A stretch of DNA of 64,000 nucleotides from NCBI RefSeq assembly GCF_030269515.1, contig NZ_BSTM01000001.1, forward strand, positions 62,001 to 126,000, read 5' to 3'. The position numbers and the translations under genes were made by a program. This DNA is from Actinomadura sp. NBRC 104412 (GTDB lineage: Bacteria > Actinomycetota > Actinomycetes > Streptosporangiales > Streptosporangiaceae). Of the stretch, positions 7,948-16,174 are shown piece by piece. Within the stretch, counting starts at the first letter, position 1. The number at the start of each line of letters is the position of its first letter. The notes beneath the pieces are model-generated. The model did not search any database. It was not told the origin of the DNA and saw only the letters and a list, made by a program, of their open reading frames with translations.

Positions 7948-8741
7948 CGAGAGGGCACCGGTCCGTAGCGCCGGAGGACACCGTCACGGTCCACGTGCTC
8001 GCGCAGGATGCGCAGCTCCTCCTCCGTCGGCGCGGGGGTCTCGGTGACGTCGTCGGAGACCAGCAGCTCGAAGCCGGTGGCCTCGCGGACCGCGTCGACG
8101 CTGGATCCAGGGTGGACGCTCATCAGGCGCATGTGCTTGGTCTCGGGCTCGAAGTCGAAGACCCCCAGCGGCGTGAAGAGGAACTCGGGGCCCTCCGTCC
8201 CCTTCCGGTACACCTTGCTCCGCGAGTCTCCCCCGTCGAGCCAGCCACCGCCCGAGCGGAAGTCCACCTTGTCCACGAGAACCCGTGGCGAGTGATGCTC
8301 GGTGTAGAGGAAGCTGCGGCGGAAGGCGCCAAGGAAGATGAGGCCGACCGTCCCCGGCCCGCGGACCTTGGGCGCGTCCCACGGGCCGATCACCGACATG
8401 TTGACGTTGCCGAACTTGTCGATCTGCATGCCGCCGACGAAGGCGAAGTCGAACCGCATGGCCAGTTCCAGGTCGACGACGTCCTCAAGGCTGTACCGGA
8501 AGTCGCTGTTCACCAGGTTCCGGAAGTCGCTGGAGGACTCGGTCAGCCGCTCGAAGCCGGGGTTCAGCCCGCCGCTGCCTCCGCACATGAAGGACAGGTT
8601 CGGTGCGTGCGTGAGCTGGGCCAGGCGGAGCCCCGCCATGGGGATGTGGGCGGCGGCGCCGACCGCGCCGAAGTACCCGTCCCGCATCAGCCGGGACATC
8701 GACACCGCCATCAGCTCGGCCCAGCTCCAACGCTCGTCCAT
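7944..8741 (-). CDS. CoA-transferase family subunit B, IpdB-like
   Basis: A 265-residue second subunit of the CoA-transferase/IpdAB fold. VGGMQIDKFGNVNMSVIGP and FTPLGVFDFEPETKH...SVHPGSS match the layout of IpdB and of glutaconate CoA-transferase subunit B. In true transferases a glutamate near residue 50 carries the CoA thioester; here the matching stretch is LSFMCGGSGGLNPG with no glutamate, as in the ring-cleaving hydrolase IpdAB. I infer a hydrolase that opens a CoA-linked ring together with the product of 3804-4709. It follows the FAD hydroxylase gene after 61 bases and overlaps the next hydrolase gene. Confidence 0.83.
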   Translation of the reverse strand: MDERWSWAELMAVSMSRLMRDGYFGAVGAAAHIPMAGLRLAQLTHAPNLSFMCGGSGGLNPGFERLTESSSDFRNLVNSDFRYSLEDVVDLELAMRFDFAFVGGMQIDKFGNVNMSVIGPWDAPKVRGPGTVGLIFLGAFRRSFLYTEHHSPRVLVDKVDFRSGGGWLDGGDSRSKVYRKGTEGPEFLFTPLGVFDFEPETKHMRLMSVHPGSSVDAVREATGFELLVSDDVTETPAPTEEELRILREHVDRDGVLRRYGPVPSR

Positions 8742-8802
8742 CCCTGCTCCTGTTCGTCTCGATCTCTACCGGCCGTGCGGCGCGGACCACCGTCCGCGCC
8801 CG

Positions 8803-10050
8803 CTAGCCGAGGGCCCAGCGGCCCGTTCTCGGCGGCAGCCGGTGCCGGCGCACGTTGCTGATCATCGAGGCGTCCAGCATCCACTGCCGGGCGCGCTCGG
8901 GCTCCGCGGCCGTCTCCGCCATCATCCGCTGGTAGGACTCGGCCTTCACCGGGTTCTTCTGCGCGAGCGCCTGTGTCGTCTCCCGCGTCAGGCGCTGGAT
9001 CTCCTCAAGGGCCACCGCCCGCCGCCGTTCCGCCCACGCGTCGAGACAGCTCGCGTCCTGCTCGCCGCGGATGACGCCGAGAAGCTGGACGGCGGCGTCG
9101 TACGCGTCGTGGATGCCGCTGTTCAGCCCCATGCCCCCCATCGGGCTGTTGATGTGGGCGGCGTCGCCGGCGAGCAGGATCCGTCCGACGCGAAGCCGCT
9201 CCGCCACGCGCTCGTGGACGGCGTAGATCTTCGCCTCCTTGACCGGCAGCTCCAGGGACGTGCCCACGATGAGGGTGAGGCGTTTCCGGATGAAAGGGGC
9301 CGACGTCGCCTCCTCGTCGCTGACCCCCGGCGGGATCGAGATCACCACGCGCCAGAGGTCCGGGATCCGGAGCAGGAGGAGATGCTCCTTCGGGTCCGAG
9401 ATGTAGTTGACCTCGCAGATGTCCGGGAGCAGTTCCTCAAGGGGGTACTCCAGGCTCAGCACGAGGTAGCGGTGCTCGTACGTCGAACCGTCGAAGGACA
9501 GGCCGAGACACTTGCGGACGGTGCTGCGGGCGCCGTCCGCGGCGATCACCCACGACGCCTTCTGGATCAGGCCGTCCGCCCCGTGCACCTCCGCGTGCGT
9601 GTCGAAGGTGTCGACCCGTTCGACCTCGACGCCGTACCGCACCTCGGCGGTCGGCGTCCTGGCCAGGCGCTCGTTGAGGATGTCGACGTACTTGTACTGC
9701 TCGAGCTGGAGGCGGAACGGGTACGGCGTCTCCGACGACAGCCCCGAGAGGTCGAACTCGGCGATCAGGCCGTCGGTCCGGCTGCGGTACTGGGCCTTGG
9801 GGGCGATGAGACCCTGCCGGAGCATCTCGCCGGCGATGCCGAGCTCAAGCGCGATCTCCAGGGTGGGCGAGTGGAACGTGGACGCCCGCCACTCGACGCT
9901 GGGCTGCATCAAGCGCTCGAACACCCGCACGGTGACGCCGCGGCGCGCCAGGGCGAGCGCCGCGGTCAGCCCGACCGGCCCGCCCCCGACGATCGCCACA
10001 TCGACCGGTGGACGGGGCGGCTGCTGGGCGGCGTTCACCGGGCGGCCCAT
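8803..10050 (-). CDS. FAD-dependent aromatic hydroxylase (MhpA/PheA type)
   Basis: A flavoprotein monooxygenase of about 415 residues. It shows VAIVGGGPVGLTAALALARRG (FAD dinucleotide fold), ADGARSTVRKCLG (DG motif) and LLAGDAAHINSPMGGMGLN (second FAD motif). Such enzymes use NAD(P)H and O2 to hydroxylate a phenolic ring ortho to an existing OH. Start is uncertain: ATG at 10050 is given, but a GTG at 10038 would make a 4-base GTGA overlap with the esterase stop; neither has a clear Shine-Dalgarno. It is followed after 61 bases by the IpdB-like gene. It likely prepares the ring for cleavage. Confidence 0.88.
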   Translation of the reverse strand: MGRPVNAAQQPPRPPVDVAIVGGGPVGLTAALALARRGVTVRVFERLMQPSVEWRASTFHSPTLEIALELGIAGEMLRQGLIAPKAQYRSRTDGLIAEFDLSGLSSETPYPFRLQLEQYKYVDILNERLARTPTAEVRYGVEVERVDTFDTHAEVHGADGLIQKASWVIAADGARSTVRKCLGLSFDGSTYEHRYLVLSLEYPLEELLPDICEVNYISDPKEHLLLLRIPDLWRVVISIPPGVSDEEATSAPFIRKRLTLIVGTSLELPVKEAKIYAVHERVAERLRVGRILLAGDAAHINSPMGGMGLNSGIHDAYDAAVQLLGVIRGEQDASCLDAWAERRRAVALEEIQRLTRETTQALAQKNPVKAESYQRMMAETAAEPERARQWMLDASMISNVRRHRLPPRTGRWALG

Positions 10051-11213
10051 TCGACGAGGTGGTCGCACATCCGCTCGGCCAGGTCGGGGCGGCCCTGGAA
10101 GTAGTGGTCGGCCCCGGCGATCTCCACCCATTCCCGCCGGTCGTGCGCGACCGCGTCGTACATCGACCGGGCATGGCTGGGGAACGCCGCGACGTCGGCG
10201 CTCCCGGAGATCACCATCACCGGGACGGAGACCCGCGGCAGGTGCTTGGGCGCGTTCGCGCGGCTGAGGTCATGGCTCCACTGGCTCAGCCACGAGCGGA
10301 GGCTGGTGTGGTGGCCCAGGCTCGCCGGGCGGAAGTTCGCCACCCACGGATCGCCCCAGAGCGTGCCGCTCCGGCGGTCGGACGGGTCGAGCGAGAGGTC
10401 GAGGAAGCGCAGGTCGGCGGCGGTGCCGTGCACGACGAAGGGCAGGTCGTCGGGCGTGGGGCCGTCGCCGCGGCACATCGGGTGGGAGCCGTCCGCCAGC
10501 GCCGTGAGCTGCTCCTGGACCCACCGGGTGATGCGCCGGTTCCGGTCGAGCTGGCCCTGGCGGTAGGCGCGGACGAAGTCGTCCGGGTAGGGGACGGTCC
10601 GGCCGGGCGCGAACATGTCGAGCTCCGGGTCGCGCCGGTCCGGCCGGGCCTCGTCGGTGATCGCCGGGTCGAGCCCTTCGGTGTACACGATGGCCCGTCC
10701 CGGGTGCGCCATGGCCATCACGAGCAGGTCGGCGGGGGGCAGGTCCGCGTCGGTGAGGTCCGGCGGGTCGCCCGCCGGAGTCGCCTTGATGTCGGGCGCC
10801 TCGGCCTGGGACTGGTACAGCGCCGCGAGACCGCCGCCGCCCGAGTTCCCGACGAGCACCACCTTCCCGAAGCCCATGGAGCGCAGGTGCGCGATCGCGG
10901 CGGCGATGTCCAGCACGCAGTTCTCCATGATCAGGGTCGAGTCGTTGCCGACGTACCGGGTCGCGAGGCCGGCGGCGGCGACTCCCCGGCGCGCCAAGGG
11001 TTCCAGCGCGTAGTGGCCCAGGAAGTTCGAGGCCGGGTGGACGAACAGGAAGACGGTGTCGGTGGGCGCGGCGTCGTCTCGCCACAGAACGCCCCAGATC
11101 GTCTTGCTGAGGCGGGCCACCCCCGAGTTGATGTCGATCCGTCCGTCCGCGGACATCGGGATGGCGAGCAGTTCACGTGTGAGCAAACGGGCCCCCAAAA
11201 AGGAGAAGCGCAC
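10035..11213 (-). CDS. Alpha/beta hydrolase, esterase-like
   Basis: A 392-residue alpha/beta hydrolase larger than its two neighbours. VVLVGNSGGGG is the nucleophile elbow, VMVISGSADVAAFPSH holds a likely acid and GADHYFQGRPDLAE the histidine. The long insert between strand and cap (residues about 140-290) is acidic and proline-rich. The start is GTG (VRFSFLGARL), 18 bases after the VOC gene stop; an internal ATG at MSADGRIDIN is possible. It could remove an ester or lactone from the substrate before ring hydroxylation. Function beyond hydrolase is not deducible. Confidence 0.82.
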   Translation of the reverse strand: MRFSFLGARLLTRELLAIPMSADGRIDINSGVARLSKTIWGVLWRDDAAPTDTVFLFVHPASNFLGHYALEPLARRGVAAAGLATRYVGNDSTLIMENCVLDIAAAIAHLRSMGFGKVVLVGNSGGGGLAALYQSQAEAPDIKATPAGDPPDLTDADLPPADLLVMAMAHPGRAIVYTEGLDPAITDEARPDRRDPELDMFAPGRTVPYPDDFVRAYRQGQLDRNRRITRWVQEQLTALADGSHPMCRGDGPTPDDLPFVVHGTAADLRFLDLSLDPSDRRSGTLWGDPWVANFRPASLGHHTSLRSWLSQWSHDLSRANAPKHLPRVSVPVMVISGSADVAAFPSHARSMYDAVAHDRREWVEIAGADHYFQGRPDLAERMCDHLVEWAAR

Positions 11214-11231
11214 GAGGTTCGGGTCGGGAGG

Positions 11232-11732
11232 TCAGCCGCGGCGGCGGGCGTTCCATGCCTCCAGGGTCTTCAGCCCCTCGGCGGCGTCCTGGTCGTCGAG
11301 GTCGCGGCTCTGCATGGTCAGCTCGATACGCACTCCGTTGGGGTCGAACAGGTACAGCGACTCCCAGGTGCCGTCGTGGTCCACGAGGCCGGTCGTCTCG
11401 ACGCCCATCTCGTTGAGGTGCCGCTGCCAGGCGAGCAGGTCCTCGCGGGTGCCGACGTTCACCGCGATGTGCCGGATCCACGAGGGGATCGGGTCGGACT
11501 CGGGCCGTTCGAGGCCCTCGACCTCGAAGAACGCGATCGCCTCACCGGAGGTCATTCCGTAGAAGGTGTGCAGGAAAGGAGTGGGCTCGCCCACCGACGG
11601 CACCCTGTCGAGCTGGATGGCGGCGAGGAACTCGCAGCGCATCACCCGTGTGTAGAAGTCGTAGGTCGCCTGGGAGTCCCAGGTCGGATAGGCGATGTGG
11701 TTGAGGCTGATCGGTGCCGACGGGATCGTCAT
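11232..11732 (-). CDS. VOC-fold (glyoxalase/extradiol dioxygenase superfamily) protein
   Basis: A 166-residue single-module-pair VOC protein. The four expected metal ligands can be placed at His12 (LNHIAYP), Glu70 (IAFFEVEG), His88 (IRHIAVNV) and Glu137 (GVRIELTM). This two-His, two-Glu set is more typical of glyoxalase-like isomerases or lyases than of the 2-His-1-carboxylate iron extradiol dioxygenases, so ring cleavage by it is unproven. It is the first gene of the minus-strand operon, and its start lies 20 bases from operator site B. Confidence 0.85.
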   Translation of the reverse strand: MTIPSAPISLNHIAYPTWDSQATYDFYTRVMRCEFLAAIQLDRVPSVGEPTPFLHTFYGMTSGEAIAFFEVEGLERPESDPIPSWIRHIAVNVGTREDLLAWQRHLNEMGVETTGLVDHDGTWESLYLFDPNGVRIELTMQSRDLDDQDAAEGLKTLEAWNARRRG

Positions 11733-11751
11733 GGTCCCTTCCTCGTCCGTT

Positions 11752-11774
11752 TATCGGACAGTACGTCCGTAATA
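11752..11774. promoter_or_regulatory. Palindromic operator (site B) in front of the 8-gene operon
   Basis: TATCGGA (11752-11758), 7-base spacer, then TCCGTAATA (11766-11774). On the minus strand it reads GTCCGATAAACGGACG, sharing 13 bases with site A. It lies 20 bases before the VOC gene and 146 bases before the divergent IclR gene, a position suited to control of the operon and possible autoregulation. Confidence 0.72.
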
Positions 11775-11919
11775 TGCATTAGTGTTGCTCTTGGCCGAGC
11801 GGCTGTCAACCACGGCGGCCGGGCCGTACGGAGTGCCCGGGGGCCGGTGGGATCCGGCACTCAACCGCTCCGAGTCGTGTCACCATCCATATGAACTCGA
11901 CTTCACAGAGAGAGGCCAC

Positions 11920-12627
11920 ATGTCCACTGACAGGCAGTCCGGTGCCGGCGGCGCGGCGAACGGCGGGGCGCTGACCCTGGATCGCGGTCTGCGGGTCCTG
12001 GAACTCCTCGCCGCCGAGGACCGCGATTTCGCGGTCGCCGAGATCGCCTCGGAGCTGTCCATGCACCGGCAGGCGGTGTACCGGCTCCTGAACACCCTCA
12101 CCGCGCACCACCTCGCCGCCCGGACCGATTCGGGGCGCTACTGCCTGGGGCTCGGCGTGCTGCGCCTTTCCCATCTGGCCAACTCGCAGTTGCGCCGGCT
12201 GGTGCTCCCGCAGTTGCGCCGGCTCGCCGAGTCGCTGGAGTCCACCGCCCAGTGCGTGGTCGCCGAGGGGAACGAGGCCGTCGCCCTCAGCGTCGTCGAG
12301 CCCGAGAACGCCGCGTTCCACCTCTCCCAGCACCCGGGCGCGCGGCACCCGCTGGAGCAGGGCGCGAGCGGCATCGCGATCCTGTCGAGCAGGCCGCCCA
12401 CGCCGGGCGAGCCACAGGAGGTCACCAAGGCGCGGGAGCTCGGATACGTCGTCACCAGCGGGCAGCTCACCGCCGGGGCCGTCGGCATCGCCACGCCGTT
12501 GCGCGACCGCACGGGGCAGCCCCTGAACGCGAGCATCGGCATCGTCTCGCTGCGCGAGCTGGACATCGAGGAGGCGGCGGCCGCCGTCATGGCCGCCGCC
12601 GCGAACATCTCCGAGTTCGGCGCCTGA
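11920..12627 (+). CDS. IclR-family transcriptional regulator
   Basis: A 235-residue DNA-binding regulator. Residues about 20-90 form the winged helix-turn-helix (TLDRGLRVLELL, AVAEIASELSMHRQAVYRLL), followed by the GAF-like effector domain ending in LRDRTGQPLNASIGIVSL. The family normally binds small aromatic or organic acids and controls the adjacent catabolic genes. The ATG at 11920 is chosen because AGAGAGAGG stands 4-10 bases upstream and the protein then starts at the expected place before the HTH. It lies between the minus-strand operon and the Rieske oxygenase operon and is the best candidate for the regulator that reads the island-wide operator. Confidence 0.9.
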   Translation: MSTDRQSGAGGAANGGALTLDRGLRVLELLAAEDRDFAVAEIASELSMHRQAVYRLLNTLTAHHLAARTDSGRYCLGLGVLRLSHLANSQLRRLVLPQLRRLAESLESTAQCVVAEGNEAVALSVVEPENAAFHLSQHPGARHPLEQGASGIAILSSRPPTPGEPQEVTKARELGYVVTSGQLTAGAVGIATPLRDRTGQPLNASIGIVSLRELDIEEAAAAVMAAAANISEFGA

Positions 12628-12732
12628 GCCCCGGCCGGCCGCCGGAGGCGATGGGCGGCCGATGTGACCCTTGACACCGGCGAGCGCGATGCCGACCATG
12701 AGATGGCCAATATCTGAGCGTTTCTTTTCAAA

Positions 12733-12739
12733 TATAGGA
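12733..12739 (+). promoter_or_regulatory. Operator half-site (site C) in front of the Rieske oxygenase
   Basis: TATAGGA ends 5 bases before the Rieske ATG and is followed by CATCC. Only one clean half-site is visible; TATCTGA at 12711-12717 is a weaker possible partner with a different spacing. Listed because its base order and position match the other sites. Confidence 0.45.
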
Positions 12740-12744
12740 CATCC

Positions 12745-13797
12745 ATGACGTCATCGTTCGCCCGGAACCAGTGGTACGTCGCCGCCTACGGCTCCGAGAT
12801 CAGCAATGAGCTGCTGGCTCGCACCATCTGCGGCGAGCCGATCGTCTTCTACCGGACCTCGGCGGGGGAGGTCATCGGGCTCTCGGACAACTGCGTGCAC
12901 CGGCGCTTCCCGCTGTCCGAGGGAAGGCTCGTCGACGACAAGATCGTCTGCGGGTATCACGGCTTCACCTACGACCAGCGCGGCACCTGCGTGTACGTGC
13001 CCGGCCAGCAGCGGATACCGCGCACGGCCCGGGTGCCCCGCTACCCCGTCGTCGAGCAGGACGGCTTCATCTGGGTCTGGATCGGCGACCCGGACCGGGC
13101 CGACGCCGGCGCGATCCCGCGGACGCCGTGGTTCGAGGCCGAGGGCTGGTCGACCGTGCGCGGCATGGAACGGCTGGAGGCGCGCTACGGGCTGCTCGTC
13201 GACAACCTGATGGACCTCTCGCACGAGACGTACCTGCACAGCACCTCCATCGGATCGCCCGAGGTGGCCGAGGCGCCCATCACGACCGAGGTGGACGACG
13301 TCAACCAGGTCGTCTACGTCAGCCGGCGGATGGACGACGCCGAGTGCCCGCCGTTCTACGCGCGGGCCACCGGGATCACCGGCCGCATCACGCGGTGGCA
13401 GGACATCGAGTACCACCCGCCGTGCCTGTACCAACTGCACACGCGGATCGCGCCCCAGGGCGTCTACCCGCCCGACGACGGCCCCGACGACCAGGCGTTC
13501 CATGTGGAGATCGCCAACCCGATCACTCCGGAGACCGAGACCACCACGCTCGACTTCTGGGTGGTCGCCCGCGACTTCGCGATCGACGACCCGGAGATCT
13601 CCGGATCGCTGACCGAGATCACCCGCTCGATCATCCTTGAGGACGTCGCCGCGCTGACCCGGCTGGAGCGGCACCTGGCCGCCGATCCCGGCGGCTACCA
13701 GGAGCTCAGCATCAACATCGACACCGGGGGCCTGGCCGCCCGGCGCATGCTGCGCCGGCAGATCGAGGAAGCCGACCTCGCACAGGCGCGCTCGTGA
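12745..13797 (+). CDS. Rieske non-heme iron oxygenase, VanA-like oxygenase component
   Basis: A 350-residue terminal oxygenase. The Rieske [2Fe-2S] ligands are Cys50/His52 (NCVHRRFPL) and Cys69/His72 (CGYHGFTYD). The mononuclear iron site is in DNLMDLSHETYLH with His160 and His165. Length and motif spacing fit the VanA/DdmC group, which demethylates or hydroxylates aromatic rings with electrons from a one-protein reductase. That reductase is encoded two genes downstream. The start ATG has no obvious Shine-Dalgarno and is 5 bases from an operator half-site, so a leaderless transcript is possible. If it is an O-demethylase, formaldehyde would be released. Confidence 0.92.
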   Translation: MTSSFARNQWYVAAYGSEISNELLARTICGEPIVFYRTSAGEVIGLSDNCVHRRFPLSEGRLVDDKIVCGYHGFTYDQRGTCVYVPGQQRIPRTARVPRYPVVEQDGFIWVWIGDPDRADAGAIPRTPWFEAEGWSTVRGMERLEARYGLLVDNLMDLSHETYLHSTSIGSPEVAEAPITTEVDDVNQVVYVSRRMDDAECPPFYARATGITGRITRWQDIEYHPPCLYQLHTRIAPQGVYPPDDGPDDQAFHVEIANPITPETETTTLDFWVVARDFAIDDPEISGSLTEITRSIILEDVAALTRLERHLAADPGGYQELSINIDTGGLAARRMLRRQIEEADLAQARS

Positions 13798-14048
13798 CCG
13801 GTGCTGCGCACGAGGGACCTCCCGCCCGCCGGGCGGGGGGCTTCCGGATCACCTGGGTGCCCGGGAGCGACCGGCTCCACGGCATCTGCCACTGCGGCGC
13901 CGACCGCGTGAGCGAGGACCCCGCCGAACTCTGGACCTGGCTCTACGACCATCCCGTCGACCACCGGCCGACGCCGGAACCGGCGGGTGACGCCTCACCG
14001 GAGCGCTCGCGCGCGCTGGTGCCCACCCCGGTGGGGATCGCGCCGTGA
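13794..14048 (+). CDS. Small conserved-looking protein between oxygenase and reductase
   Basis: An 84-residue protein joined to both neighbours by 4-base overlaps (GTGA at 13794 and GTGA at 14045), so it is co-translated with the oxygenase and the reductase. Its core is RLHGICHCGADRVSED followed by PAELWTWLYDHP; the C-x-C-G pair and tryptophans suggest a small metal- or partner-binding fold. The N-terminus is Arg/Gly-rich and the C-terminus Pro-rich. It is not a ferredoxin (too few cysteines). I do not recognise the family; a stabilising or electron-transfer accessory subunit is a guess. Confidence 0.75.
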   Translation: MTGAAHEGPPARRAGGFRITWVPGSDRLHGICHCGADRVSEDPAELWTWLYDHPVDHRPTPEPAGDASPERSRALVPTPVGIAP

Positions 14049-15019
14049 CCTCCCCGGCCGCCCGGACCGTGGCCGAGTGGGAGGACGATCTCCTGGTCGC
14101 GCGCAAGGAGGCCGTCGCCGCCGGTGTCGTCGCGCTGCACCTGGTCAGCCCCTCCGGCGCGGACCTGCCCGCATGGCGGCCCGGCGCCCACATCGACCTG
14201 CTGCTGCCCTCCGGCCTGGTGCGGCAGTACTCCCTGTGCGGCCGCCCCGGCGACCTCTCCACGTGGCGGGTCGCGGTGCTGCGGGAACCGGACGGCGCGG
14301 GCGGCTCCGCCTACGTGCACGACCGGCTGGCCGCGGGACAGCGGCTGCGGGTGCGCGGGCCGCGCAACCACTTCGAGCTCGAACCGGCCGACCGCTACCT
14401 GTTCATCGCGGGCGGCATCGGCATCACGCCGCTGCTGCCGATGGTCGAGTCCGTGCAGCGGTCCGGTGCGCCGTGGCGGCTCGTGTACGGCGGCCGGAGC
14501 CGCGCGTCCATGGCGTTCACCGACGAGCTCGCCCGCTACGGCACGAAGGTCGAGCTGCGGCCGCAGGACGAGACCGGGCTGCTCGACCTCGACACGCTCC
14601 TCGGGGAGCCGCGGCCCGGCACCAAGGTCTACTGCTGCGGCCCGGAGGCCCTGCTCACCGCCGTCGAGGAGCGCTGCTCGCGGTGGCCCGGGGACGCGCT
14701 GCGGGTGGAGCGGTTCCGCCCCCGCCGGCCCGGCCCCTCCGCCGCGGAGGACTCGGCGTTCCTCGTCGAGCTGGCCTCCAGCGGACGCGTCATCGAGGTG
14801 CCGCCGCACGTCTCCATCCTCGCCGCCCTTGAAGAGGCCGGTGTCCCGGTGCTCAACTCCTGCCGCGAAGGCACGTGCGGGACGTGCGAGACGACGGTCC
14901 TGGACGGGGAGCCGGACCATCGGGACTCGGTGCTCACCCCGGAGGAACGGGCCTCGGGCGAGTTCATGATGATCTGTGTCTCCCGTGCCCGCGGGGACCG
15001 GCTGGTGCTCGACCTCTGA
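14045..15019 (+). CDS. VanB/phthalate dioxygenase reductase-type ferredoxin reductase
   Basis: A 324-residue electron-transfer protein for the Rieske oxygenase. Domain order is flavin-binding (RQYSLCGRPGD, residues about 60-70), NAD-binding (FIAGGIGITPLLPMV, and YCCGPEALL) and a C-terminal plant-type [2Fe-2S] ferredoxin with Cys273, Cys278, Cys281 (NSCREGTCGTCET) and Cys311 (MMICVSRA). This is the class IA arrangement, which passes electrons from NADH through flavin and iron-sulfur straight to the oxygenase. It starts with GTG overlapping the small protein gene and ends the three-gene operon before a strong hairpin. Confidence 0.93.
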   Translation: MTSPAARTVAEWEDDLLVARKEAVAAGVVALHLVSPSGADLPAWRPGAHIDLLLPSGLVRQYSLCGRPGDLSTWRVAVLREPDGAGGSAYVHDRLAAGQRLRVRGPRNHFELEPADRYLFIAGGIGITPLLPMVESVQRSGAPWRLVYGGRSRASMAFTDELARYGTKVELRPQDETGLLDLDTLLGEPRPGTKVYCCGPEALLTAVEERCSRWPGDALRVERFRPRRPGPSAAEDSAFLVELASSGRVIEVPPHVSILAALEEAGVPVLNSCREGTCGTCETTVLDGEPDHRDSVLTPEERASGEFMMICVSRARGDRLVLDL

Positions 15020-15026
15020 CCCGGAT

Positions 15027-15053
15027 CCGCGGGCGGGTGCGGCCCGCCCGCGG
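15027..15053. terminator. Hairpin between reductase and ABC permease genes
   Basis: A perfect 11-base stem, CCGCGGGCGGG against CCCGCCCGCGG, with a TGCGG loop, 7 bases after the reductase stop. The convergent livM gene ends 41 bases further on, so it may stop both transcripts. There is no T-run. Confidence 0.7.
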
Positions 15054-15093
15054 TGCACCGGCTCTCCTTCGGTCCCTACGGTCCTGGCGCGGG

Positions 15094-16161
15094 TCAGCCC
15101 TGTTCCGGCTGGGGCTCCGCCACGTCCGGCCGGCGCGGGCCGGAACCGGCGGCGACCCGCCGGGCCTGCGTGAACAGGCGCTTGGCGATGTCGATGAGCC
15201 CTCCCCGGCCGAGCAGCACGAGAAGCACGATGATCGCGCCATAGGCGATGTCCGGCTTCCCCTGGTAGATCTCACCGGAGACGAGCGGCAGGTAGACGAT
15301 GATGATTCCGCCGATGAGGGGGGTGGCCGGCGACCGTACCCCCGTCACGCCCAGCCCGATGAACAGCGTCAGGGACAGGGTGAAGGCGAAGGGGTCCGGG
15401 CTCACATAGGCCGAGAACAGCGCGAGCAGGGCGCCCGCCAGCCCGGCCAGCAGCGAGCTGACGAAGAACGCGGCGATCTTGACCCGGCTGACGTTGATAC
15501 CGCAGACCGTCGCGGCGAGCTCGCTGTCCCGGACCGAACCGAGTGCCCGGCCGACCCTGCCGCCCAGGAAGAGCCGGGTGAGGCCGAAGGCGAGCGTCGC
15601 GGCCACCAGGATCACGTAGTAGGTCCAGACACCGGTGTCCATGCTGCTGGAGGGCGCGGACCAGCCGGAGACGGTCATGCCCTGGGTGCCCCCGGTCAGG
15701 TCCTCGAAGTGCTTGGCGAACTGGGGGACGGTGAGCGCGAGCGCGAACGTGGCCAGGGCCAGGTACATGCCGCTCAGCCGCAGCGCCGACACCGCGAACA
15801 CCAGGCCGAGCACGGCGGCGGCCAGCGGCGCCAGGAGGATGGCGAGGTACGGGTTGACTCCCGCGTTCGTGACGAGCAGGGCGGTCGAGTAGGCGCCGAC
15901 GCCCATCAGCCCGCCGTGCCCCAGCGAGATCTGGCCCGCGTAGCCGGTCACCACGTCCAGGCTCAGGATCGCCAGCCCGTAGATGAGCACCATGCTGAAG
16001 TTGGAGATCGTGAAGTCGCCGCTGAACTGGGGCAGCAGCGCGAGCGCGACGAGCACCAGCACGGTCGCCACCCGGCTCGGCGTCACCAGCGTGGTGACCG
16101 GCCGCGGTGCGTCGGGGTGCCCGCTGGCAGGACGTGCAGCGGCTCCGGTGAGGGTCGTCAT
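15094..16161 (-). CDS. Branched-chain amino acid-type ABC transporter permease (LivM family)
   Basis: A 355-residue integral membrane permease with about ten hydrophobic segments. GYAGQISLGHGGLMGVGAYSTALL and SELAATVCGINVSRVKIAAFF are typical of the LivM group and its ATPase-coupling loop. It would pair with the LivH permease encoded just upstream (13-base gap) to form the channel. In catabolic clusters such importers often carry aromatic acids or other organic anions instead of amino acids; that use is inferred from context. Last gene of the four-gene transporter operon. Confidence 0.92.
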   Translation of the reverse strand: MTTLTGAAARPASGHPDAPRPVTTLVTPSRVATVLVLVALALLPQFSGDFTISNFSMVLIYGLAILSLDVVTGYAGQISLGHGGLMGVGAYSTALLVTNAGVNPYLAILLAPLAAAVLGLVFAVSALRLSGMYLALATFALALTVPQFAKHFEDLTGGTQGMTVSGWSAPSSSMDTGVWTYYVILVAATLAFGLTRLFLGGRVGRALGSVRDSELAATVCGINVSRVKIAAFFVSSLLAGLAGALLALFSAYVSPDPFAFTLSLTLFIGLGVTGVRSPATPLIGGIIIVYLPLVSGEIYQGKPDIAYGAIIVLLVLLGRGGLIDIAKRLFTQARRVAAGSGPRRPDVAEPQPEQG

Positions 16162-16174
16162 GGTGGTTCTCCGC

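Noticed and set aside
11232..11732. Extradiol ring-cleavage dioxygenase call for the VOC gene
   Set aside because: The protein is half the size of classical two-domain extradiol enzymes and shows two His plus two Glu candidates instead of the 2-His-1-carboxylate iron site; kept as VOC-fold protein only.
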